NCBI GenBank assembly: GCA_041648665.1
Contig: JBAZOP010000062.1
Coordinates: 1-17,395 of the forward strand
Length of the DNA: 17,395 nt
Source of the DNA: a bacterium
GTDB lineage: Bacteria; UBA10199; 2-02-FULL-44-16; JAAZCA01
Direction of reading: 5' to 3'
Shown: piece by piece, positions 1-5,789 of the stretch
How positions within the stretch are numbered: the first letter of the stretch is position 1
Layout: every line of letters begins with the position of its first letter
The notes under the pieces: generated by a model
Told to the model about the DNA's origin: nothing
Seen by the model: the letters and a program-made list of their open reading frames with translations, nothing else
Database searches by the model: none
Program-made: the position numbers and the translations under genes

Positions 1-402
1 CGGCGGCTGCGCGTCTGCCGTCTCGCCCGCGCAGTCCGGGCACGGCAACAGGTCGGGCACCATGAACGCGCCATAGCGCGTCTGGCTCTCGATAACGCCG
101 CTCCCGTTGCAGCGCGGGCAGACGCCGGTGAGAAGCGCGTGCAACTCGTCGGCGTCCATGCCCAGGCCTTCCGGCAGTTCACCGACGAAGCGCGTGTCCC
201 AGTAGCCGCCGTCCCAGTCCCAGGACTGCTCGAAGACAGACGGGACAATGCGCGGATTGCCCGGCCAGACGCGCACGGCCAGCAGCTTGCCGTCCGCGGC
301 GCAGATGGCCGCTTGGCGCTGCTCGCCAGCCAGGATGATGGTGCCAACGCTCACCGTGGCACCGTTCTCTCGTACCCACTCGCGGATGTCGTTTAGGTTC
401 AT
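1..402 (-). CDS. Partial zinc-ribbon phage protein of unknown function (3' end beyond window)
   Basis: The reverse strand is open from an ATG at 402 to the left edge, giving 134 codons with no stop. The protein starts MNLNDIREWV and is rich in tryptophan and acidic residues in the middle (QSWDWDGGYWDT, about residues 60-70). It carries a CPRCNGSG motif (Cys95, Cys98) and a CPDC motif (Cys121, Cys124). This CxxCxGxG...CxxC pattern is typical of a DnaJ-like zinc ribbon that binds one metal ion. The start is supported by a GAAAGGTGA ribosome-binding site just upstream and by a strong reverse-strand promoter. It is the only gene here transcribed leftward and forms a divergent pair with the ribbon-helix-helix gene. 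A similar zinc ribbon ends the replication initiator at 2778. Function is not recognised. The coding call is secure because composition, start signal and promoter all agree. Confidence 0.8.
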   Translation of the reverse strand, partial: MNLNDIREWVRENGATVSVGTIILAGEQRQAAICAADGKLLAVRVWPGNPRIVPSVFEQSWDWDGGYWDTRFVGELPEGLGMDADELHALLTGVCPRCNGSGVIESQTRYGAFMVPDLLPCPDCAGETADAQPP

Positions 403-439
403 GGCGCTCACCTTTCTCTCAAAACCAAGCCTTGCAGAT

Positions 440-469
440 AGTATAACATGACATCGCTGGCGCTGTCAA
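440..469 (-). promoter_or_regulatory. Reverse sigma70-type promoter for the leftward gene
   Basis: Read on the minus strand there is a perfect TTGACA -35 box (469-464), an 18-bp spacer and a TATACT -10 box (445-440). A TGT directly before the -10 makes an extended -10. The predicted transcript begins near 433 and gives a leader of about 30 bases before the ATG at 402. Confidence 0.8.
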
Positions 470-485
470 CCAACTCGTTTGACAG
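463..485. repeat. Inverted repeat CTGTCAA-N9-TTGACAG spanning both divergent -35 boxes (candidate operator)
   Basis: CTGTCAA at 463-469 and TTGACAG at 479-485 are exact reverse complements separated by 9 bp. Each arm contains the -35 hexamer of one of the two divergent promoters, so a protein bound here would block both. CTGGCGCT also occurs at 457-464 and at 487-494, 30 bp apart. The adjacent ribbon-helix-helix protein is the obvious candidate binder, but that is inference. Part of the symmetry is simply two consensus -35 boxes facing apart. Confidence 0.55.
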
Positions 486-507
486 TCTGGCGCTATTCGT
501 ATATACT
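479..507 (+). promoter_or_regulatory. Forward sigma70 promoter for the ribbon-helix-helix gene
   Basis: TTGACA at 479-484, a 17-bp spacer and TATACT at 502-507 make a near-consensus promoter. Transcription would start near 514, immediately before the AGGAGG ribosome-binding site at 515-520, so the leader is only a few bases long. Confidence 0.85.
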
Positions 508-525
508 GAATGACAGGAGGCAGTT

Positions 526-720
526 ATGAACCGGCAACTTCTACATCTGATCGTGCCAGACGAAATGCACCGCCAGGTGCGGCGACTGGCCCTGCGCCAG
601 AACAAGCCCATTTCGGCGGTTGTGCGCGAGGCGGTGGCTGCGCACCTTGAGCGTGAACTCGGCGTGGAAGTGTCGCCAGTCATGCCTATCGGCGGCTGGC
701 GCGGCGGCGGGAAGGCATGA
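526..720 (+). CDS. Ribbon-helix-helix DNA-binding regulator (Arc/CopG-like)
   Basis: This 64-residue protein has the layout of a ribbon-helix-helix (Arc/MetJ/CopG) repressor. An N-terminal strand (residues 3-10, LLHLIVPD) is followed by helix A (MHRQVRRLALRQN) and helix B beginning at the typical PISAVVREAVAAHLERE turn and helix (about residues 29-46). Such proteins act as dimers that insert a two-stranded sheet into the DNA major groove. The ATG has a perfect AGGAGG six bases upstream. The gene lies directly behind a strong promoter whose -35 box is part of an inverted repeat, so it plausibly represses itself and the divergent leftward gene. Its stop overlaps the start of a tiny ORF (ATGA). 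Identity as a ribbon-helix-helix protein is fairly sure. Its operators are inferred. Confidence 0.85.
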   Translation: MNRQLLHLIVPDEMHRQVRRLALRQNKPISAVVREAVAAHLERELGVEVSPVMPIGGWRGGGKA

Positions 721-791
721 CGCGCGAGCAGGCGCGGGCGCTGGGCGTCGAGCAGCTGGCGCTGTTTGACAGCGGGGGCGAGACGTGGTAG
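717..791 (+). CDS. Tiny coupled ORF, 24 residues, unknown
   Basis: An ATG at 717-719 overlaps the stop of the ribbon-helix-helix gene (ATGA), and the frame runs 24 codons (MTREQARALG...) to a TAG at 789-791. The ATGA junction is used repeatedly in this genome, which favours real translation. The peptide has no recognisable domain, and a promoter is embedded in its last third. It could be a leader peptide or a chance frame. Confidence 0.35.
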   Translation: MTREQARALGVEQLALFDSGGETW

Positions 792-794
792 ACT
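766..794 (+). promoter_or_regulatory. Sigma70 promoter driving the structured leader and the replication operon
   Basis: TTGACA at 766-771, a 17-bp spacer and TAGACT at 789-794 match the consensus well. The expected start is near 801, exactly where the leader hairpin begins (802). The -35 box sits in a GCTGT-TTG-ACAGC palindrome (761-773), and CTGGCGCTGT (756-765) repeats the sequence at 457-466 next to the divergent promoters, so the same regulator may act here. Confidence 0.75.
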
Positions 795-800
795 AGGGAG

Positions 801-922
801 CGTCTAGGGCAAATGTGGAATCTCAGGTCGTCCGCAAAGCGCCCCTTTTGTGCCCGATTCCGCAGCCCTAGACAAGCTCGGCGACCGGCACGAAGTGGGC
901 GCTTTGCGTTTTAGGAGACAGA
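801..922 (+). ncRNA. Structured 5' leader with a predicted H-type pseudoknot, upstream of the ParB/Dam gene
   Basis: The transcript predicted from the promoter at 766-794 begins with a long hairpin. GTCTAGGGC (802-810) pairs with GCCCTAGAC (865-873). After an AAA bulge (811-813), TGTGGAATC (814-822) pairs with GATTCCGCA (856-864), giving 18 bp with one GU. The 33-base loop (823-855) contains CGCAAAGCGCCC (833-844), which is exactly complementary to GGGCGCTTTGCG (897-908). This 12-bp helix crosses the hairpin and ends five bases before the AGGAGA ribosome-binding site (913-918). Such a structure could control translation of the downstream methyltransferase as a riboswitch-like or protein-binding element, or be processed as a small RNA. 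No known riboswitch class was recognised by eye. Confidence 0.65.
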
Positions 923-2227
923 ATGACGCAGCTAACGGTTGATCATGAGTTTCACGCCCTTATCCCGCCCCTGTCCGCGGATGAGCGCGCCGCCCTGGAA
1001 GCGTCCCTATTGGCCGAAGGCTGCCGCGACGCGCTGGTGGTATGGAATGACACCCTTCTGGACGGCCATAACCGCTACGAGATATGCCAGGCGCACAGCA
1101 TTCCCTTCGAGACAGTGGCGCGTGACTTCGAGACGAGAGACGCCGCCAAGCTGTGGATCATCGATAATCAGCTGGCGCGGCGCAACCTGCCGCCCTACGA
1201 GCGGAGCCGGCTGGCGCTACTGAGGAAGCCGCTGGTAGCAAAACTCGCCGAAGACCGAATGAAAGTGGGTATAGCGAACCCTGATCAGATATCTGATCAG
1301 GGTAGAACGCTAGACATTCTCGCCGCCATCGCTGATGTGTCTCATGACACCATCCACAAAGTAGAAGTCATCGAACGCGACGCCCCGGCCCCCATCCGCG
1401 AGGCTGCCCGCGCGGGCGAGATGACGCCCAATCGTGCCTACAACCTCACCCGCGCGCTGGCACCGCTGCCCGCCGAGGATAAGGAACGCGCGGCGGCGTT
1501 GTGCGGCGACGAGCCGGGCAAGGCCGATATTTTGGCGCGGCTGCACAAGTCCATGAGGCACCCGGATAGCAACGGCACCTACGAGGAATTGCTGCGCACG
1601 GGCGGCTTTCACTACGGTGACGAGCTGGAACTGTGGTGCGATTTCGCCGCCGAAGACGTGGCAGAGATAGACAAGGCGCTGCTCACCATCGCGGGGCACC
1701 ATGCCGCAGTGGGCAAAGACAGCAAGCCCCACGTTGCGCACAACAGCGGCGATAACGAATGGTACACGCCGGCAGAATATATTGAGGCTGCTCGCGCCGT
1801 GATGGGCGCGATTGACTTAGACCCAGCCTCAACACCAGAGGCGAACGCCGTTATAGGTGCTGCCCAGTTCTACACGTCTCAGGATAACGGGCTGGATCAA
1901 GCCTGGGCAGGGCGCGTATGGATGAACCCGCCATACGCGGCTGAGCTAATCGGCGATTTCTGTGAGAAGCTGGCAAAACACTATCGCGCCGGCGAAGTCA
2001 GTGAGGCAATCGTGCTGGTGAACAACGCAACTGAGACCAAGTGGTTTCTTTCGCTGGCGCAGGTGGCGACTGCTATGGTGTTCCCGACGGGCCGCGTTCG
2101 GTTCTGGCACCCGCGCAAAACGAACGTTGCCCCGCTTCAAGGACAGGCCATCGTCTATATCGGGCCTAACGCAGACGAGTTTCTAGACGCATTCACGAGG
2201 TTCGGAATTGGCTGCCGAATCGTTTGA
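923..2227 (+). CDS. ParB-like domain fused to phage-type DNA N6-adenine methyltransferase (Dam)
   Basis: The 434-residue protein has two recognisable parts. Residues 1 to about 110 form a ParB/Srx-like N-terminal domain with the DGHNRYE motif (47-53), followed by a helical linker with an HTH-like segment (AAIADVSHDTIHKVEVIE, 134-151). Residues from about 270 form a phage Dam-family N6-adenine methyltransferase, with NEWYTP (278-283), DLDPAS (298-303) and the catalytic NPPY (335-338). The reaction expected is SAM-dependent methylation of adenine, possibly at GATC, to protect phage DNA or tune regulation. The ParB-like part probably adds DNA binding or a nucleotide-dependent activity. The ATG follows AGGAGA at a normal distance. 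The gene opens the operon behind a structured leader and contains a 26-bp palindrome (1278-1303). The family call is strong. Target specificity is inferred. Confidence 0.92.
   Translation: MTQLTVDHEFHALIPPLSADERAALEASLLAEGCRDALVVWNDTLLDGHNRYEICQAHSIPFETVARDFETRDAAKLWIIDNQLARRNLPPYERSRLALLRKPLVAKLAEDRMKVGIANPDQISDQGRTLDILAAIADVSHDTIHKVEVIERDAPAPIREAARAGEMTPNRAYNLTRALAPLPAEDKERAAALCGDEPGKADILARLHKSMRHPDSNGTYEELLRTGGFHYGDELELWCDFAAEDVAEIDKALLTIAGHHAAVGKDSKPHVAHNSGDNEWYTPAEYIEAARAVMGAIDLDPASTPEANAVIGAAQFYTSQDNGLDQAWAGRVWMNPPYAAELIGDFCEKLAKHYRAGEVSEAIVLVNNATETKWFLSLAQVATAMVFPTGRVRFWHPRKTNVAPLQGQAIVYIGPNADEFLDAFTRFGIGCRIV
1278..1303. repeat. Perfect 26-bp palindrome containing two GATC sites
   Basis: The half-site ACCCTGATCAGAT (1278-1290) is followed without spacer by its exact reverse complement (1291-1303). 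It contains two TGATCA sites flanking a central GATATC. It lies in the codons for PDQISDQG, in the linker between the ParB-like and HTH-like segments of the methyltransferase gene. A perfect palindrome of this length is not expected by chance in 17 kb. It could be a binding site for the ParB-like domain, a parS-like centromere, or a methylation-sensitive operator. Confidence 0.7.
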
Positions 2228-2762
2228 TCAGGCACTAAGACGAGGCCGAATTGGCGAGGGGCTGATTGCGCGCTGGCTGAATAGACGCGGCTGGCATGTG
2301 CTGCCCGCTTACGAGATTGAGATTGCACATGGGAAGGGGCCACGGCTGTTTATGGCAGACAGCACCGAGGCTATCACGCCCGATCTACTCATCTTTAAGC
2401 AACGCCAATTTTTATGGGTAGAGGCCAAAAGCAAAAGCGCATTTACTTGGCACCGCAACAGCCAGACTTGGCAAACAGGCATTGACCGGCGACACTGGCA
2501 CGAATATCTGAGGGTGGCAAAAGAGACTCAAATCCCCGTTTGGTTGATGTTTTTACATCATCCGGACGGCGTAGCAAAGGATACTCCAACAGGAATGCGC
2601 GGGCCTTCTGGCTTATTCGTAGGCAATTTAGAGCACCTAAAAAGCAACGTGCATCATGAGCACGACAACCACGGTCCGACGGGCATGGTGTACTGGACCC
2701 ATAGCGTTCTTACACTGGCAGCAGAATACTATGAGATTGATGACGATGCCCTGCCCTTCTAG
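2208..2762 (+). CDS. PD-(D/E)XK-fold nuclease-like protein
   Basis: This 184-residue protein contains the PD-(D/E)XK nuclease signature. An early helix has a GRIGEGLIARWLNRRGW segment (Glu17). TPDLLIF carries the acidic Asp59, and LWVEAKSKS supplies the Glu72-x-Lys74 pair. A charged helix follows. Phage members of this fold act as Holliday-junction resolvases or as endo- or exonucleases in recombination and replication. The exact role cannot be read here. The start is a TTG at 2208, inside the last codons of the methyltransferase gene, chosen because the conserved N-terminal helix begins immediately after it. No ATG alternative would keep that helix. The DNA is visibly richer in A and T than its neighbours, which suggests a separate origin. 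Its position directly upstream of the initiator supports a DNA-metabolism role. Confidence 0.72.
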   Translation: MAAESFDQALRRGRIGEGLIARWLNRRGWHVLPAYEIEIAHGKGPRLFMADSTEAITPDLLIFKQRQFLWVEAKSKSAFTWHRNSQTWQTGIDRRHWHEYLRVAKETQIPVWLMFLHHPDGVAKDTPTGMRGPSGLFVGNLEHLKSNVHHEHDNHGPTGMVYWTHSVLTLAAEYYEIDDDALPF

Positions 2763-2777
2763 CACTGAGGAACAGCC

Positions 2778-3701
2778 ATGACCACACCCACCATCATCCG
2801 CACCCCGAAAGACGGTAGCAGCCCCTACGTCGCTACGTCGCGCGCTGCTGCCCAGGACGAGCGCCTGTCCTTTGAGGCGCGCGGCCTGCTATGGTATCTG
2901 CTGAGCAAGCCGAGCGACTGGAAGGTAGTGATCGGCGACCTCATGAAGGCAGGCCACTGCGGACGCGACCGCGTTTACCGCATCCTGCGCGAGCTTCAAA
3001 CGGCAGGCTACCTCATGCGCGAACGTCAACAGCAAGACGCAAAAGGACGCCTGATGCCCGCGACTTACCGGGTGTATGAACGACCGCATACTGAAAACAC
3101 GTATACGGAACCGCACGCGACAACTGAGCCGGAACCGTGTACTGAAAAACCGTATACGGAAAACCGGACACTACAGAATAGAGATGTACAGAAAGATCAA
3201 GAGACTGCAGCCGCGCCAAAAAACGGCGCGACTGCGGGCGCGCAGGCCAAGCCAAAGAAGCCACGTCAGCGCGATCCCATCTTTGATGCTATCGCTGAGT
3301 GCAGTTTCAGCGTCCCGGTAGGCGCTGAGGTGGCGAAGGATACCGCGCAGCGCGTGGGCAGGGTGAGGCGCGAGGTGCTGACGATATACCCGGACGTGAC
3401 GGAGCACGAGTTGCGCGGTGCCTACTCCTGGCACGTAAACGCGCAGAAGCTCACTGCGCCACGCGATCCGGTAAAGGTAGTGACGATGGTGGGGGTATAC
3501 CGCGCGCAGCATCGTCCGGCGGCGGCCTCGGTCATTGTGCGCGATCCGGACTGCGCGGTATGTGGCGGGACGGGGCTGGTGCTCCCGGCGTTGGGGGCGT
3601 ATGAGGACGGCGACCCGCGCGCGAACACTCCGATACAGTGTCCGGTGTGCGTGAAGGCGGCGCGCGCAAGTGAGGCGCAGAGAGAGGCGGTTGGGCCATG
3701 A
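2778..3701 (+). CDS. Winged-helix replication initiator / helicase-loader-like protein with C-terminal zinc ribbon
   Basis: The 307-residue protein begins with a winged-helix domain (about residues 25-100: DERLSFEARGLLWYLLSK, a recognition helix GRDRVYRILRELQTAGYL, then a wing). This is the arrangement found in many phage replication proteins. A low-complexity linker (103-165) is rich in Thr, Glu and Pro, then Lys and Ala. The C-terminus ends in a zinc ribbon, CAVCGGTG (259-266) with CPVC (288-291). It probably recognises the origin and recruits the helicase encoded next, whose ATG overlaps its stop (ATGA). The gene carries iteron-like direct repeats (3089-3167) that encode part of the linker, as lambda gene O does with its origin. 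The ATG lacks a strong ribosome-binding site but has GAGGAA nearby. The initiator role is inferred from domain type and neighbours. Confidence 0.8.
   Translation: MTTPTIIRTPKDGSSPYVATSRAAAQDERLSFEARGLLWYLLSKPSDWKVVIGDLMKAGHCGRDRVYRILRELQTAGYLMRERQQQDAKGRLMPATYRVYERPHTENTYTEPHATTEPEPCTEKPYTENRTLQNRDVQKDQETAAAPKNGATAGAQAKPKKPRQRDPIFDAIAECSFSVPVGAEVAKDTAQRVGRVRREVLTIYPDVTEHELRGAYSWHVNAQKLTAPRDPVKVVTMVGVYRAQHRPAAASVIVRDPDCAVCGGTGLVLPALGAYEDGDPRANTPIQCPVCVKAARASEAQREAVGP
3089..3167. repeat. Iteron-like direct repeats inside the initiator gene (candidate origin)
   Basis: TACTGAAAA followed two bases later by CGTATACGGAA occurs at 3089-3110 and again at 3140-3161, spaced 51 bp apart. The core GTATAC is itself palindromic. 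GGAACCG (3107-3113, 3131-3137) is repeated in between. The repeats encode TEN-TYTE and TEK-PYTE peptides in the initiator linker. Repeats inside the initiator gene recall the lambda origin in gene O, but a protein-level repeat could also explain them. Confidence 0.5.
3207..3235. repeat. Inverted repeat with A-rich loop just downstream of the iteron-like repeats
   Basis: GCAG-C-CGCGCC (3207-3217) can pair with GGCGCG-A-CTGC (3225-3235) around the loop AAAAAAC, ten base pairs with one mismatch. It lies about 40 bp after the second repeat, still inside the initiator gene. It may be part of the candidate origin. Confidence 0.35.
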
Positions 3702-5053
3702 GCGGCGATAACGGACACAAACCATCGGTGCCACTGGCACCACACAGTGTGGATGCAGAGGAAGCGACTATCGGCTCCGTGCTGCTCATGCCGGACGCCA
3801 TCCCGTCGCTGGCCGAGTTCCTGCAAGCCGACGACTTCTTCATCACCCGCAACGGCTGGGCCTGGGCTGCCATCCTGTCGGTCTGGCGGCGCGGCGACGC
3901 GATAGACTACCTCACTGTAGCGGCGGAGTTGGCGGCACGCGGGCAGCTTGACGAGTTCGGCGGCGCGGCGCGGCTGACGGGACTGATCAATCAAACACCG
4001 TCGGGTATCTATGCTGAGACGTATGGCCGCCTGGTGCAGCGCGCGGCGTTACGGCGGCGGCTGTTGGTGGCGGCGAGCGACATCGCCAAGCTCGCGCAGG
4101 ACGAAGAGCGCGACGTGACGGCGCTGTTAGACGAGGCGCAGGCGCGCATCACGCAGGTGGCGGCGGGGCGTACCGGGCCGCGCGAGACACAGCCACTCCG
4201 GGCGGTGCTGAGTGAGACGTTTGACGACTTGGAGCGGGCGCGACTGACCAAAGCGTCCGGTATCCCGACCGGCTTTGACGAGATAGACGGGCTGCTCGGC
4301 GGGTTGCAGAAGTCAGACCTGATCATCGTGGCCGGGCGTCCGGGCATGGGCAAAACATCATGGCTGCTGACCGTCGCCATGAACGCGGCGCGCAAGGGGA
4401 CGCGCGTCTTTGTGGCGTCGCAGGAGATGACCAAGAGGCAAGTCGGCGCGCGTTTGCTGGCGATACAGACGGGGATCAGCACCAAGCGCCAGCGTACGGG
4501 CCAGGTAACTGATGCTGAGTTCTCTAAGTTGACGGCAGGTATTGCGCAACTGGAGAACCTGCCGGTGTGGGTGGACGATGTGAGCAACCTGACGCCGGAG
4601 CAGTTGCGGGCGAAGGTGCTACGGACGCACGCGCAGCACGGCGTAGACCTGATCATGGTGGACTACCTGCAACTGATGCGCGGCGGGGGGCGTTTTGAGA
4701 ACCGTGTACAGGAAGTCACCGAGATTTCGCGGTCACTCAAGGCGCTGGCCAAAGAGTTGAACGTGCCGGTCGTGGCGGCGGCGCAACTGAACCGAGCCGT
4801 CGAAAGCCGGGCGGATAAGAAGCCGCTGCTGAGCGACCTGAAAGAGAGCGGCAGCATCGAGCAGGACGCCGACGTGGTGATGTTTCTTCACAGGCCGGAG
4901 TACTACGACCCGCACGCGGCGAAGGGCGAATGCAACATCATTCTCGCCAAGCAGCGCAACGGGCCAGTTGGGACGGCGAGCCTGTACTTTGACGCAGTGC
5001 TGACGAAGTTCAGCAACCTGACGCGCCAGACGGTTGATCTGGCAACGTTCTAG
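3698..5053 (+). CDS. dnaB: DnaB-type replicative DNA helicase
   Basis: The 451-residue product has the full DnaB layout. An N-terminal helical domain (about residues 12-110, starting PHSVDAEEATIGSVLL) is followed by a linker and the RecA-like motor domain from about 180. Walker A is GRPGMGKT (213-220), a catalytic Glu lies in ASQEM (about 243), Walker B is LIMVDYLQL (Asp322), and KQRNGPVG near the C-terminus is the arginine-finger region. It unwinds DNA 5'-3' as a hexameric ring at the fork. Length is normal for the family. Its start overlaps the initiator stop by an ATGA, so the two are translationally coupled, and an SSB gene follows. Phage helicases of this kind normally need a loader, plausibly the product of 2778. 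Confidence 0.96.
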   Translation: MSGDNGHKPSVPLAPHSVDAEEATIGSVLLMPDAIPSLAEFLQADDFFITRNGWAWAAILSVWRRGDAIDYLTVAAELAARGQLDEFGGAARLTGLINQTPSGIYAETYGRLVQRAALRRRLLVAASDIAKLAQDEERDVTALLDEAQARITQVAAGRTGPRETQPLRAVLSETFDDLERARLTKASGIPTGFDEIDGLLGGLQKSDLIIVAGRPGMGKTSWLLTVAMNAARKGTRVFVASQEMTKRQVGARLLAIQTGISTKRQRTGQVTDAEFSKLTAGIAQLENLPVWVDDVSNLTPEQLRAKVLRTHAQHGVDLIMVDYLQLMRGGGRFENRVQEVTEISRSLKALAKELNVPVVAAAQLNRAVESRADKKPLLSDLKESGSIEQDADVVMFLHRPEYYDPHAAKGECNIILAKQRNGPVGTASLYFDAVLTKFSNLTRQTVDLATF

Positions 5054-5071
5054 GGAGAGAGGAAAGAGACT

Positions 5072-5443
5072 GTGCCTAACTTCGAGCATCATCTTATCGT
5101 CGGGCACGTCGGCGGCGACGTGACTCTGCGCTACACCCAGTCCGGGGTGGCCGTCGCCTCGTTCTCGCTGGCCGTCAACGATAGGCGCAACAAAGACGCG
5201 CCGCCGACCTGGTATCGCGTGACGTGTTGGCGGCAACTGGCGGAGTTCGCTAACGAGTACGTGCGCAAGGGCGCGCCGCTGCTGGTATCGGGCGGGCGGC
5301 TGGTGCAGAGCGAGTGGCAGACAGACGCGGGCGAGAAGCGCACGTCCCTGGAGTTGACAGCGGACGCGGTGACGCTGCTGGGCAGCAAGGCGGACGCGGG
5401 CAATGAGGAGGCGGGCGGTGACACAGACGCATTCCCGTTCTAA
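5072..5443 (+). CDS. ssb: Single-stranded DNA-binding protein
   Basis: The 123-residue protein is a bacterial/phage SSB. The OB fold occupies about residues 1-108, with the typical VGHVGGDVTLRYTQSGVAVASFSLAVNDR stretch, TWYRVTCWRQLAEFANEYVRKGAPLLVSG and a closing strand near residue 105. A short acidic tail ends DTDAFPF, close to the DDDIPF tip that SSBs use to bind replication and repair partners. The tail is much shorter than in host SSBs. The start is GTG at 5072, with a GGAGAGAGGAAAG purine-rich ribosome-binding region upstream. The gene follows the helicase by 18 bases and clearly belongs to the replication operon. Confidence 0.95.
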   Translation: MPNFEHHLIVGHVGGDVTLRYTQSGVAVASFSLAVNDRRNKDAPPTWYRVTCWRQLAEFANEYVRKGAPLLVSGGRLVQSEWQTDAGEKRTSLELTADAVTLLGSKADAGNEEAGGDTDAFPF

Positions 5444-5690
5444 CGGCCTGAGCGTGCGCTATGGCAAAACATGGAGCAGCGACGTGGCGGGCCTTCTGGA
5501 CTACCGCCTGGACAACGGCACGCTGGCGGTCGCGCTCGACTACGCGGCGGTGAGGGCGGCACGGAAGGATCAGTCGGTGACGACTTGCACCTGGGCGCTG
5601 GACGGGCGCCTGTACGCGACGAGCATGGTGACGGTCGTTCCGGCGCGTAACGAGATGCTGGTGCTGGCGAAGGAGGCGAAGGGTGACTAA
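5418..5690 (+). CDS. Small hypothetical protein, 90 residues
   Basis: A frame of 90 codons starting at a GTG (5418) overlaps the last codons of the SSB gene. I prefer this start over the ATG at 5403 because a perfect AGGAGG lies at 5406-5411, six bases before the GTG. The protein (VTQTHSRSNGLSVRYGKTWSS at the start) alternates hydrophobic and polar residues in a way that suggests a small beta-rich fold, with ALDGRLYATSMVTVV near the C-terminus. No family is recognised. Its place between SSB and a methyltransferase suggests an accessory early protein. Confidence 0.7.
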   Translation: MTQTHSRSNGLSVRYGKTWSSDVAGLLDYRLDNGTLAVALDYAAVRAARKDQSVTTCTWALDGRLYATSMVTVVPARNEMLVLAKEAKGD

Positions 5691-5781
5691 CCTGGCGTTC
5701 CTGTGTTTCGCGGTGTTCGTGTTTGCGGCGACGGTGGCGCTACTCATCATCGTCGCCGGCATACTGGAGGAGGAGGACTGA
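5683..5781 (+). CDS. Small single-pass membrane protein, 32 residues
   Basis: A GTG at 5683 opens a 32-codon frame that overlaps the stop of the previous gene and ends in TGA (5779-5781), sharing its last base with the ATG of the cytosine methyltransferase. GGAGG (5672-5676) lies six bases upstream. Nearly the whole peptide is one hydrophobic helix (residues 4-27, including FCFAVFVFAATVALLIIVAG-like content), closed by an acidic EEED tail. It would sit as a single-pass inner-membrane peptide, such as a superinfection-exclusion, holin-like or regulatory micropeptide. The function is not known. The signals at both ends and the clean transmembrane composition make it credible. Confidence 0.6.
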   Translation: MTNLAFLCFAVFVFAATVALLIIVAGILEEED

Positions 5782-5789
5782 TGCTGACC
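5764..5789 (+). repeat. Direct repeat copy 1, at the 5' junction of the cytosine methyltransferase gene
   Basis: This 26-bp sequence, ending GGACTGATGCTGACC, covers the stop of the membrane peptide gene and the start of the methyltransferase. A copy matching at 23 of 26 positions lies at the other end of the methyltransferase gene (6846-6871). Confidence 0.65.

Noticed and set aside
3089..3167. CRISPR array
   Set aside because: Only two imperfect repeats, lying in a coding frame. No array of regular repeats and spacers exists anywhere in the window.
5703..5780. Upstream extension of the cytosine methyltransferase to 5703
   Set aside because: Motif I follows the ATG at 5781 directly. The added residues are basic and unlike the family, and the region encodes the membrane peptide in another frame.
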